In this document: in pieces, positions 1 to 6,569 of the stretch
Layout: the number at the start of each line of letters is the position of its first letter
How positions within the stretch are numbered: the stretch's first letter is position 1
Source of the DNA: Chloroflexia bacterium
GTDB taxonomy: Bacteria > Chloroflexota > Chloroflexia > Thermomicrobiales > JALYUS01
NCBI GenBank assembly: GCA_025928215.1
Contig: JAICJW010000083.1
Coordinates: 1 to 13,065, forward strand
DNA: 13,065 nucleotides
Direction: 5' to 3'
Program-made: the position numbers and the translations under genes
Notes under the pieces: generated by a model
What the model was told of the DNA's origin: nothing
The model's input: only the letters and a program-made list of their open reading frames with translations
The model's database searches: none

Positions 1-311
1 AGACTCAGCGCCAGGGTTCGCTCGAAGGCGGGTTGCCTGAGTCCGGCGATGCGCCCCCCACGCACATGTTTGCGCGCGAGGAGGAGTAACGGCGTCACTC
101 GCGCTGCGTCGCCGGTCAGGCGTTGGGAGACGAGGTGGACGCGGGCGGCCTGCGGATGGTCGCTGATGAGCAGTTGGTGGCGTGTGCCCTGCGCGAAGAT
201 TTCCAGGACGAGCGTTCGTTCGTCCGCGAGGCCGATGCGCTGGACGCGGCCACCGACAATCGTAGTCGTCAGTTCATCGGCGACGGCACGCATCGTGAGC
301 GCATCAAACAC
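1..311 (-). CDS. rqcH: RqcH / NFACT-family ribosome quality-control protein, N-terminal part (cut by window edge)
   Basis: Translating the minus strand from GTG (complement of 309-311) gives 103 open codons to the edge with no stop. The protein starts MFDALTMRAVADEL, then VGGRVQRI (residues 19-26), LLISDHP (48-54), ARVHL (57-60) and LLARKHVRGGRI (78-88). This is the characteristic order of the NFACT N-terminal domain (FDALTL...GGRIQKI...LLLSAHP..ARVHLT...LLRKHLxGGRI). Known RqcH/Rqc2 proteins bind stalled large ribosomal subunits and add C-terminal alanine tails; older annotation called them fibronectin-binding proteins. The GTG start is favoured because FDALT directly follows it, as in homologues, and a GGAAAGGA ribosome-binding stretch lies about 9 nt upstream. 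Only about a fifth of the usual length is present, so the coiled-coil and NFACT-R domains cannot be seen. The gene diverges from remA across about 80 bp. Confidence 0.87.
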   Translation of the reverse strand, partial: MFDALTMRAVADELTTTIVGGRVQRIGLADERTLVLEIFAQGTRHQLLISDHPQAARVHLVSQRLTGDAARVTPLLLLARKHVRGGRIAGLRQPAFERTLALS

Positions 312-393
312 AGCGGGTCATCCTTTCCAGCGCTTCCTGCGTAGTGTGAAGTGTACACCGAACCGCAAAGGGCTTCGCGGAGGAACGGGGGCG

Positions 394-732
394 ATGGTGA
401 CGGAACTGATCCATATCGGCTTCGGTCATCTCGTGGCGATGAACCGGGTCGTGGCGATTGTCGCGCCGGAAAGCGCACCCTTGAAGCGCGTCATGAAGGA
501 AGCGCGAGATCAGGGAACGCTGATTGATGCGACCTCTGGCCGGCGCACGAAGTCGCTTCTCTATCTCGATAATGGCATGGTGCTGGCGGCGGCGCTCGGC
601 CCGGAGACGATCGCCGGGCGGCTCGGCGGCGGGCGGCAGGGGCGGATACCGCAGGACGGATCGGGCGATGAACGCGCGGATGCGATCGAGCGTGCCGCGT
701 CATCGGACCGGAGAGAGGCAACATACGCATGA
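394..732 (+). CDS. remA: RemA-family (DUF370) DNA-binding regulator
   Basis: The 112-residue product matches RemA/DUF370 over residues 1-80: HIGFGHLVAMNRVVAIVAPE, then SAPLKRVMKEARDQGTLIDAT, GRRTKSLL and LGPETIAGRL. In Bacillus subtilis RemA is a small ring-forming DNA-binding protein that activates biofilm matrix and osmoprotection genes. Residues reported to matter there (R18, P29, R50, R51) are present here at the same positions. The start is the ATG preceded by GGAGGA 9 nt upstream. The frame stays open further upstream to 49, but that part overlaps rqcH antisense and has no RemA similarity. Residues 81-112 are a hydrophilic, Asp/Arg/Ser-rich tail beyond the usual length of about 85-90. 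The stop overlaps the gmk start (ATGA), so the two are probably translationally coupled. The remA-gmk pairing is common in Firmicutes and related genomes. What it regulates here is unknown. Confidence 0.88.
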   Translation: MVTELIHIGFGHLVAMNRVVAIVAPESAPLKRVMKEARDQGTLIDATSGRRTKSLLYLDNGMVLAAALGPETIAGRLGGGRQGRIPQDGSGDERADAIERAASSDRREATYA

Positions 733-1388
733 CGTTTGGCAGCCAGGAAGGTATGAACGAGCGCGCCGACGAGTTAATTGACGCGATGCGCAATGCCGCT
801 CGCCCCCTCTTGATCGTCATTTCCGGCCCATCGGGTGTCGGGAAGGACACGGTGATCGAGCATATGCGGCAGGTGATGCCTGAGTGCTACTACGCCGTCA
901 CCGCGACGACGCGCGAGCGCCGCCCCGGGGAGATCAACGGCGTGCATTATCACTTTTTCACGCCGGAAGATTTCAACCGCGATGTCGAGGCAGGCGAATT
1001 TCTCGAACATGCGACGGTCTATGGCAACTTCTACGGCGTTCCGAAGGCGAAGGTGCGGCAGGCGCTCCGGCAGGGTAAAGACGTCGTCGTCAAGGTGGAT
1101 CCGCAAGGCGCGGCGACGATCCGCCGCCTCGCGCCGGAAGCGTTGATGGTTTTTCTCCTGCCGCCGGACATGGGCGAACTCTCTCGCCGCCTCCGCTCGC
1201 GCAAGACGGACGATCCGCTCGCTCTCTCTCGCCGCATCAATATCGCCAGCAGGGAGATCGCGACGAGTGAACTCTTCGATTACTTCGTCATCAATGAGTC
1301 GGAGCAAATAGACCGTGCGGTCGAGCAAATCCAGCAGATCGTTACGGTCGAGAAACACCGCATCCATCCGCGCGAGGTGGATCTGTAG
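729..1388 (+). CDS. gmk: Guanylate kinase
   Basis: This 219-residue enzyme phosphorylates GMP (and dGMP) to GDP with ATP in the cytoplasm. The P-loop GPSGVGKDT is at residues 33-41. The GMP-binding region follows (TATTRERRPGEINGVHYHF, about 58-76), then GEFLEHATVYGNFYGVP in the middle, the lid-type segment RLRSRKTDDP and the late NIASREI stretch. The P-loop has Asp at position 40 where many homologues have Ser (GKST). The length is a little over the usual 200-210 because of about 26 residues before the first strand. ATG at 729 overlaps the remA stop in ATGA. A second in-frame ATG at residue 9 is an alternative start. The 3' end converges on the methyltransferase gene with a 15-bp gap. A following rpoZ, frequent in this neighbourhood, is absent. 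Confidence 0.96.
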   Translation: MTFGSQEGMNERADELIDAMRNAARPLLIVISGPSGVGKDTVIEHMRQVMPECYYAVTATTRERRPGEINGVHYHFFTPEDFNRDVEAGEFLEHATVYGNFYGVPKAKVRQALRQGKDVVVKVDPQGAATIRRLAPEALMVFLLPPDMGELSRRLRSRKTDDPLALSRRINIASREIATSELFDYFVINESEQIDRAVEQIQQIVTVEKHRIHPREVDL

Positions 1389-1393
1389 ATAGC

Positions 1394-1410
1394 GGGCCGG
1401 GGGTTAGGTT
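1394..1410. repeat. Half-copy of the GC-rich palindromic repeat at the gmk/pcm junction
   Basis: GGGCCGGGGGTTAGGTT differs by one or two bases from the outer arm GGCCGGGGGGTGAGGTTT of the fuller copies at 3242-3333, 11365-11521 and 12251-12433. It occupies almost all of the 15-bp gap between two convergent genes. The TTA at 1404-1406 is the complement of the methyltransferase stop codon, so the repeat remnant appears to supply that stop. No partner arm is visible nearby. Confidence 0.5.
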
Positions 1411-2594
1411 CCTCCCACCCGGAAGACTAACTGCCAGTGTGGAATCCGCACGACGAAACCATGCGCGGAAGTTGAAACCGGCGCATCGGCGGGCGTCGCG
1501 GTCACGTCGTAGTCCTGAACGCGTGGGCCGCCGCGCGCCGACCAGTCGGCGAGTACACGGTCGAGCCATGCGCCGGTCTGTGCGTCACCGTAGGTGAGCG
1601 TTGTCACGTCTGCCGTACCGTCCATCGTGTCGGCGAGGCGGATTATGGTCCCGCTGCCCCCCGGATTATCGAAGATACCGTAGCCGTGGCCGACGAAACC
1701 ATACCGCGCATCGTCCGACGAGACGAAAGCGAAGACGCGCGTTTGCCGGGTATCGGCGAGGGCAAAGGCCAGCGCGAAGAACCAGCCATGCCGCACGCCC
1801 GTGATAGCGTGCGGCATGGGCGCGGTTTCGAGGAGCGCGGCGATCTGCCCGGCGTCAGGCGCGGCGGCGTTCGTTATCATCAGGCGGAGACCAGGGGCGG
1901 CGGTGATCGTCCGCGCTCCGGCCGCACCGTCGCCCATACTGCCGCGCAGCGGCATGAAGGAGCAGGGTTGGAGCGAGCGGCTGCGGAGCATACCATCCGC
2001 CCGGGCGAAGGCAATGGAGAACTGTGCCGGACCGATACTGAGTGGCAGGAGGAGCAGGCCACCGGGCTTCAACTGCGCGAACCACGCCGGGGCAATGTCT
2101 CCCGCGTTCACGGTGAGGATGATGCGATCATAGGGTGCGTTCGGCGCGTATCCCGCCGCCCCGTCGCCGGTGATGACATCAATATCCGTGATGCCGATTG
2201 ATGCGAGGTGTTCGCGTGCGCCAGCCGTGATGTCCGCGTCAATGTCCACGGTGGTGACACGCCCGGTCGGGCCGACGAGCGTGCGCAGCAGAGCCGCGTT
2301 GTACCCGGTGCCCGCACCGACCTCCAACACATGCATGCCCGGTTCGAGGGCGAGTTGTTCGAGCATCAGGGCGACCATCGTCGGTTGCGAGGCGCTGGAA
2401 ATCGAGACGTCGCCCGCGAACTTCGTCGCGATGGCGTCGTTCGCGTAGGCGCGGTCGAGCGATTCATCCGGCAGGAAGTGATGGCGCGGCACAGCGAGCA
2501 TTGCCGCTCGGACCGATGGATCGTGCAGCACGCCCTCGCGTTCGAGTTGCGCGATCAGCGCGGCGCGGCGCGTGGCTGCTTCATCTGCTGCCAT
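1404..2594 (-). CDS. pcm: Protein-L-isoaspartate O-methyltransferase, long form with C-terminal extension
   Basis: The 396-residue protein begins with a PIMT-type SAM methyltransferase domain. It shows VPRHHFLP (35-42), the substrate-loop motif ISSASQPTMVALML (65-78), SAM motif I VLEVGAGTGYNAALL (89-103), VDID (116-119), TGDG (142-145), YDRIILT (155-161) and LKPGGLLLLP (175-184). The family methyl-esterifies isoaspartyl residues to start their repair. Ordinary PIMTs are about 200-230 residues. This one continues for about 200 more residues, ending with an aromatic and basic stretch (DWSARGGPRVQDYDV). That layout resembles the long PCMT-like enzymes of Actinobacteria, some of which modify ribosomal peptides; this comparison is from memory. 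No lanthipeptide-like precursor is visible nearby. Start: ATG preceded by TAGGAG, in which the TAG is the def stop, so the two genes are 12 bp apart and co-transcribed. Confidence 0.88.
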   Translation of the reverse strand: MAADEAATRRAALIAQLEREGVLHDPSVRAAMLAVPRHHFLPDESLDRAYANDAIATKFAGDVSISSASQPTMVALMLEQLALEPGMHVLEVGAGTGYNAALLRTLVGPTGRVTTVDIDADITAGAREHLASIGITDIDVITGDGAAGYAPNAPYDRIILTVNAGDIAPAWFAQLKPGGLLLLPLSIGPAQFSIAFARADGMLRSRSLQPCSFMPLRGSMGDGAAGARTITAAPGLRLMITNAAAPDAGQIAALLETAPMPHAITGVRHGWFFALAFALADTRQTRVFAFVSSDDARYGFVGHGYGIFDNPGGSGTIIRLADTMDGTADVTTLTYGDAQTGAWLDRVLADWSARGGPRVQDYDVTATPADAPVSTSAHGFVVRIPHWQLVFRVGGT

Positions 2595-2606
2595 GGAGCG
2601 ATGCTC

Positions 2607-3197
2607 CTATTCCGCGACCGCCGCGCGCTCCGTCGCGTGCTCCCCGGCTTCCGCATTCTCGTGATCCGCGTCCGGGGCGTCCGGGTCGCGCGGCGGCACG
2701 AACCGCAGTTGGGCCTCCGGGTTCTCCATATGGTCGGTGAACATGATGCCATCAAGATGGTCTATCTCGTGCTGGAGGACGCGCGCGACGAAGCCTTCCG
2801 CGGTGATCTGGATTTCCTGATCCTGCATGTCGTAGGCACGAACGACGACCGCGAGATCGCGCTCCACCGGCCCATACATATTGCGGAGCGACAAGCAGCC
2901 CTCCTCGTCAATCTCCTTGCCGCCGCGCCGCCGGACAACGCGTGGATTGTAGAGGGCCATCTGGAAGCCGGGATCGCCCTCCTCGAGAGAGTCCGGCGGG
3001 ATGTCCACGACGATCAGCCGGAGCGGCACGCCGATCTGCGGCGCGGCAAGGCCGACGCCGATACCGACGACCGTCTCGACCATATCGCGGGCAATTTGCA
3101 GCGTCTCTTCGTCCATCCGGCTAATTTTCCGTGCCCGCGACCGCAGGATCGCATCGCCTTCCGGGGTGTTGATTTGCAGTATTTCGCGCTTCGCCAT
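2607..3197 (-). CDS. def: Peptide deformylase
   Basis: The enzyme removes the formyl group from the initiator methionine of new proteins. All three family motifs are present in the 196 residues: GVGLAAPQIG (47-56), EGCLS (99-103) and QHEIDHLDG (142-150). Cys101, His143 and His147 are the predicted metal ligands and Glu144 the catalytic acid. The body ends near residue 175. The remaining acidic tail (rich in Asp, Glu and Ala) is longer than in the Escherichia coli enzyme. The ATG is preceded by AGGAGGAG about 11 nt upstream. It is the first gene of a leftward pair with the PIMT gene. An extended -10 element lies at 3226-3234. The pairing puts protein maturation and protein repair on one transcript. 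Confidence 0.96.
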   Translation of the reverse strand: MAKREILQINTPEGDAILRSRARKISRMDEETLQIARDMVETVVGIGVGLAAPQIGVPLRLIVVDIPPDSLEEGDPGFQMALYNPRVVRRRGGKEIDEEGCLSLRNMYGPVERDLAVVVRAYDMQDQEIQITAEGFVARVLQHEIDHLDGIMFTDHMENPEAQLRFVPPRDPDAPDADHENAEAGEHATERAAVAE

Positions 3198-3225
3198 TCG
3201 TCTCGCACTCCTCCTGTTTCACCTG

Positions 3226-3234
3226 ATGATAACA
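3226..3234 (-). promoter_or_regulatory. Candidate extended -10 promoter of def
   Basis: On the minus strand the bases read TGTTATCAT, a TGn extension followed by a -10 box with five of six consensus bases. The predicted transcription start near 3219 leaves a leader of about 20 nt that just contains the AGGAGG ribosome-binding site. No good -35 box is visible upstream, where the palindromic repeat lies. Extended -10 promoters can work without one. Confidence 0.4.
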
Positions 3235-3241
3235 CATGGGG

Positions 3242-3333
3242 AACCTCGCCCCCCGACCCCCTCTCCTTCGCTCTGTGATCACGGAATGAGTAAGGCTCGT
3301 CTGGCGAAGGAGAGGGGCCGGGGGGTGAGGTTT
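3242..3333. repeat. GC-rich palindromic repeat between divergent def and rny
   Basis: Left arm 3242-3270 and right arm 3305-3333 are imperfect 29-nt inverted copies. The inner part CTCTCCTTCG pairs with CGAAGGAGAG. The outer part is AACCTCGCCCCCCG against CCGGGGGGTGAGGTT. The 34-nt centre contains TGATCA and shows no coding character. The outer and inner motifs match the elements at 11365-11521 and 12251-12433. The copy lies upstream of both genes, so it cannot be a terminator for either. Confidence 0.75.
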
Positions 3334-3347
3334 GCCCCCGTTTCGCC

Positions 3348-3377
3348 TTGACACTCGAAAGTCGCGAAACGTATGAT
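3348..3377 (+). promoter_or_regulatory. Sigma70-type promoter upstream of rny
   Basis: A perfect TTGACA -35 box (3348-3353) is followed after 18 bp by TATGAT (3372-3377), which has five of six -10 consensus bases. It is the best promoter match in the window. The predicted start near 3384 gives a long leader of about 210 nt before the rny ATG. The palindromic repeat ends 15 bp upstream of the -35 box. Confidence 0.65.
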
Positions 3378-3383
3378 GATCGT

Positions 3384-3593
3384 GGAACGGTTTCACTGAG
3401 GGGGAAGGGGTGACCGCAATGCGGATAGAGATGCTGTGGAGCCTGGTATGGCTGGGATTTTGGTGCATTTTCTTTTCGCGCGTTTCACGCCCCTTCGGCT
3501 TGCAACCGCCCCAACGACTCTTTCTGCAAGCAGGTGTCCCTGGTGCGCTTCAACGAACCGATACAAGCATGGGACACGAAGGGATGATTTCAA
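3384..3593 (+). other. Long untranslated leader of rny with two hairpin-forming segments
   Basis: There is no convincing gene between the promoter and rny. Two perfect 7-bp inverted repeats can form hairpins: GCTTGCA (3498-3504) with TGCAAGC (3525-3531), and GTGTCCC (3534-3540) with GGGACAC (3571-3577). The second stem ends directly before the weak ribosome-binding stretch GAAGGG of rny, so it could affect initiation. I recognise no known riboswitch class. With the repeat and promoters, this explains the 396-bp gap 3198-3593. Confidence 0.35.
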
Positions 3594-5135
3594 ATGGGAT
3601 TCGTCGTGGGATTGGTGGGCCTGCTCGTCGGGCTTGCCATCGGAGCGGCGGTGGCATGGGCGATTTCCTCGCGCATCAAGGATACGAGAGCGCGCGACGA
3701 ACGACAACAAGCCCAAGCCGACGCCGAACGGATTATCGAAGCAGCGAAGGCGACCGAGCGGGAACTGACGCTCGCCGCCAAAGATGACGCGCTCCGCCTC
3801 CGCGAGGAGATCGAGCGGGAACTGAAGGAGCAGCGCGCCAATACCCAGCGGCAGGAGCGCCGCATCCAGCAGAAGGAAGAGACGCTCGACCGCAAGTCCG
3901 CGCAACTCGAAAAACGCGATCAGGACCTTGACACCCGCGAGGACGAGGTGGCTGCCATCCGTGCCGAGGCGGAGACGCTCCGCGCGAAGCAGATCACCGA
4001 ACTCGAACGCGTCTCGAACCTGACGCGCGATGAGGCGCGTGGCATCTTGCTCGCCTCCATCGAGGACGAAGTGCGCGATGCCGCGAACCGCCGCACGCGC
4101 GAGATCGAAGCCGAAGTGAAGGAAGACGCGGACCGCCGCGCCCGCGAAATCCTCGTCACCGCGATCCAGCGGTGCGCGCCGGATTACGTCGCGGAGGGGC
4201 TGGTCACTGCCGTGCCGCTCCCGTCGGACGATATGAAGGGGCGGATCATCGGGCGCGAGGGTCGTAACATCCGCGCGCTCGAACAGGCGCTCGGCGTGGA
4301 TTTGATTATTGACGACACGCCTGAGACGATCATGGTCTCGTCGTTCGACCCGGTGCGGCGCGAGACCGCCCGCCGCGTGCTCGCGAAACTGTTGCAGGAT
4401 GGCCGAATCCACCCCGCGCGCATTGAGGAAGTGACGGAGCGCGTCACATCGGAGATGGATGAGGTCATTAAGGAGGAGGGCGAGCGCGTCGCCTATGAGG
4501 CAGGCGTCGCGGGGCTCCACCCCGAATTGATCCGGCTGATGGGGCGTCTCAAATTCCGCACCAGCTACGGCCAGAACGTCCTGCAACACTCGCTGGAAGC
4601 CTCGATCATCGCGGCGGGCATCGCGGCGGAGATCGGCGCGGACATCAACGTCGCCAAGACGGCAGGCTTCCTGCATGACATCGGCAAGGCGGTAGATCAT
4701 GAGGTCGAGGGGCCGCACGCGCTGATCGGCGCGGAGATTGCCCAGCGCCTCGGTCGCTCATCGCGCATTGTTCACGCCATCGCGGCGCATCACGGCGAGG
4801 TGCAGCCGGAGACGGTCGAGGCATTCATCGTCGCGACCGCGGACGCGATCTCCGGCGGGCGGCCCGGCGCGCGGCGCGAGATGGTGGACCTCTATATCAA
4901 GCGACTCGAAGCGCTGGAGAGCATCGCGAACTCGTTCCCCGGCGTGGAACGTTCCTTCGCCATCCAGGCTGGCCGTGAAGTGCGCATCGCCGTCAAACCG
5001 GATGTCGTGGACGATCTGACGGCAACGCGCCTCGCGCGGGATGTCGTCAAGAAGATCGAGGAGACGATGGAATATCCGGGCCAGATCAAGGTAACGGTCA
5101 TTCGGGAGATGCGAGTCGTGGATTATGCCCGCTGA
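3594..5135 (+). CDS. rny: Ribonuclease Y
   Basis: RNase Y is the membrane-anchored endoribonuclease that starts mRNA decay in bacteria lacking RNase E. The 513 residues, close to the usual 515-520, show the full layout. There is an N-terminal membrane helix (2-25, with Gly/Val/Leu repeats) and a long charged coiled coil (about 28-185). A KH domain contains GRIIGREGRNIR (216-227). An HD domain follows, with H332 in LQHSLE, the H361-D362 pair in FLHDIGKAVDHE, AAHHGE (398-402) and TADAIS (415-420). The C-terminal region ends in IKVTVIREMRVVDYAR, as in homologues. The start has only a modest GAAGGG ribosome-binding site about 10 nt upstream. The 3' end overlaps one possible start of the next gene. 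The gene is first in the rny-ymdB-spoVS block. Confidence 0.97.
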   Translation: MGFVVGLVGLLVGLAIGAAVAWAISSRIKDTRARDERQQAQADAERIIEAAKATERELTLAAKDDALRLREEIERELKEQRANTQRQERRIQQKEETLDRKSAQLEKRDQDLDTREDEVAAIRAEAETLRAKQITELERVSNLTRDEARGILLASIEDEVRDAANRRTREIEAEVKEDADRRAREILVTAIQRCAPDYVAEGLVTAVPLPSDDMKGRIIGREGRNIRALEQALGVDLIIDDTPETIMVSSFDPVRRETARRVLAKLLQDGRIHPARIEEVTERVTSEMDEVIKEEGERVAYEAGVAGLHPELIRLMGRLKFRTSYGQNVLQHSLEASIIAAGIAAEIGADINVAKTAGFLHDIGKAVDHEVEGPHALIGAEIAQRLGRSSRIVHAIAAHHGEVQPETVEAFIVATADAISGGRPGARREMVDLYIKRLEALESIANSFPGVERSFAIQAGREVRIAVKPDVVDDLTATRLARDVVKKIEETMEYPGQIKVTVIREMRVVDYAR

Positions 5136-5205
5136 CGACGGCCTCGGTTTCATCCCATCGGCATCCCGGCCGGCTCCTTCCCAACCGGGGAAAGGGCCGC
5201 CGGTC

Positions 5206-5994
5206 TTGCGTTTCCTCATCGTTGGCGACATCTTCGGCCAGCCCGGGCGGCAGGGGGCCGCGCACTTCATCCCCAGGATTCGCAAAGACTATGGCATTGA
5301 CTGTGTGATCGCCAACGGCGAGAACGCGGCGGGCGGGCGCGGCCTGACGCGCGCCACGGCGGAAGAACTCTTTCGTACGGGGATTGACGTGCTCACGCTG
5401 GGGAATCATACGTGGTCGCAGCGAGAGATGATCACCGTCCTCAAGGATGAGCAGATCCCGATCGTACGGCCGCAGAACTATCCACCGGGCGTACCCGGAC
5501 GGGGATATTTTGATCTGGAAGTGCGCGGCGCGCAGGTGCGCGTCGTCAGTCTGATGGGCCGCGTCTTTTTGTCTGACAGCCTCGATGACCCCTTCCGGGC
5601 GGCGGACGAATTGCTGCATATGACCCCGGACGATGCGATTATCCTCGTTGATTTCCATGGTGAGGCAACCAGTGAGAAGGTCGCGATGGGGTGGCATCTG
5701 GATGGACGCGTGGCAGCGGTCTTTGGCACGCATACGCACATCCCGACGGCGGACGCGCGAATTCTGCCACGCGGCACCGCCTTCGTCACCGATCTCGGCA
5801 TGGTCGGGCCGCAGCATTCGGTGATCGGCAGCGACGTGGAACCGGTGTTGCGCCGGTTCCTGACCGGCATGCCGGCCCGATTTGAGGTGGCGAGTGGCCC
5901 AATCACCTTCAATGCCGTTATCATCGAGGTAGATCGCCGGACCCGGCGCGGGCGGGGTATCTGGCGGCGGGACGTTTGGGATGCGGACCTCTAG
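5206..5994 (+). CDS. ymdB: YmdB-type metallophosphoesterase (2',3'-cyclic-nucleotide phosphodiesterase family)
   Basis: The protein belongs to the calcineurin-like family that includes Bacillus subtilis YmdB, which hydrolyses 2',3'-cyclic nucleotides and affects the motility/biofilm choice. From the TTG start it has 262 residues and its metal-binding residues fall at the YmdB positions (from memory): D8 (VGDIFG), E39-N40 (NGENAA), N67-H68 (GNHTW), H151 (FHGEATSEK), and H176 and H178 (GTHTHIPTAD). The TTG at 5206 is preferred because it gives the conserved RFLIVGD beginning, the family length, and GGGGAAAGGG about 9 nt upstream. An in-frame ATG at 5125 would overlap the rny stop by 11 bp and add 27 Pro/Ser-rich residues with no family match. 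That alternative cannot be excluded. Confidence 0.92.
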   Translation: MRFLIVGDIFGQPGRQGAAHFIPRIRKDYGIDCVIANGENAAGGRGLTRATAEELFRTGIDVLTLGNHTWSQREMITVLKDEQIPIVRPQNYPPGVPGRGYFDLEVRGAQVRVVSLMGRVFLSDSLDDPFRAADELLHMTPDDAIILVDFHGEATSEKVAMGWHLDGRVAAVFGTHTHIPTADARILPRGTAFVTDLGMVGPQHSVIGSDVEPVLRRFLTGMPARFEVASGPITFNAVIIEVDRRTRRGRGIWRRDVWDADL

Positions 5995-6161
5995 GGCGTT
6001 CGTGGCCGGGAATATGCACCGTGCTCTGCACGAAGGGCGCGATCGGGTCGGGTTCCACGGAAGGATCGAGGAGGAGAATGGACCGGATACTGCGTGGGTT
6101 GCGAATCGGGCCGGAGGCGGCTTCCGCGCCCGATGCGTTAACCAATCAGGAGGAATCTGTG

Positions 6162-6506
6162 ATGCAAACCGCACCCCCCGCCTACGAGCCGGTACGTGAA
6201 GAGGAGGAAACGGCCACCGCGCACGTTGCGGCGGTGGGCAAGCGTAGCGACATCCTGAAGGTATCGTCCCGCTCGCGTCCAAGTGCGGTGGCGGGCGCGA
6301 TTGCCGGGGTTGTCCGCGAATCGGGCCGGGCCGAAGTGCAGGCAATCGGCGCGGGCGCTACCAACCAGGCAGTCAAGGCCGTTGCGATTGCCCGTGACTA
6401 TCTCGCGGAGACGGGCATCAACGCGGTCTGTTTGCCTTCTTTCATTGATGTCGTCATTGATGATGAGGATCGCACCGCGCTGCGATTGATCGTCGAGCCG
6501 CGATAG
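6162..6506 (+). CDS. spoVS: Stage V sporulation protein S (SpoVS) homologue
   Basis: Residues 29-114 match the whole 86-residue SpoVS family: SDILKVSSRSRPSAVAGAIA, QAIGAGATNQAVKAVAIARD, the middle segment, and DRTALRLIVEPR at the end. SpoVS proteins are small Alba-like dimeric proteins thought to bind nucleic acid. In Bacillus they act in spore coat assembly and septation, but they also occur in non-sporulating Deinococcota and Chloroflexota. Here a 28-residue, Glu-rich, probably disordered extension precedes the fold. The ATG at 6162 is chosen because AGGAGGA stands 7 nt upstream. The frame is open further upstream, with an ATG at 6078 that sits too close to its GGAGGAG. The 167 bp before the gene (5995-6161) show no clear promoter or RNA. 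Confidence 0.92.
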   Translation: MQTAPPAYEPVREEEETATAHVAAVGKRSDILKVSSRSRPSAVAGAIAGVVRESGRAEVQAIGAGATNQAVKAVAIARDYLAETGINAVCLPSFIDVVIDDEDRTALRLIVEPR

Positions 6507-6524
6507 CCAACGCGAAGCCATACA

Positions 6525-6545
6525 GGGGGCGTTCGCGGCGCCCCC
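6525..6545 (+). terminator. GC-rich hairpin after spoVS, terminator-like
   Basis: GGGGGCG (6525-6531) and CGCCCCC (6539-6545) are perfect inverted copies around a 7-nt loop. The hairpin is in the 63-bp gap between spoVS and the PHP gene. No T-run follows, so it may only reduce read-through or protect a 3' end. Confidence 0.4.
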
Positions 6546-6569
6546 GCCGTGTGAAGGAGTGCGTGGTCC

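Noticed and set aside
49..393. Upstream extension of the remA frame
   Set aside because: The stretch is Arg/Trp-rich, overlaps rqcH antisense and has no RemA similarity, while an ATG with a good ribosome-binding site exists at 394.
774..1367. Minus-strand open frame across gmk
   Set aside because: It is fully antisense to guanylate kinase and has a charged, motif-free translation.
2208..3278. Plus-strand open frame of 356 codons across pcm and def
   Set aside because: It is antisense to peptide deformylase and the methyltransferase, both with intact catalytic motifs.
3393..4718. Minus-strand open frame of 441 codons
   Set aside because: It is antisense to rny, whose coiled-coil, KH and HD regions are unmistakable. 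The antisense product has only Leu/Arg-rich low-complexity sequence.
5995..6161. Riboswitch or small RNA between ymdB and spoVS
   Set aside because: Only a 4-bp GTGC/GCAC dyad and no promoter-like pair were seen. Nothing matches a known RNA class.
5098..6345. Minus-strand open frame of 415 codons
   Set aside because: It is antisense to the ymdB-type gene and the spoVS leader, has Pro/Arg-rich composition and no recognisable motif.
6525..6545. Classical intrinsic terminator after spoVS
   Set aside because: The stem is perfect but no T-run follows, so it is kept only as a terminator-like hairpin with low confidence.
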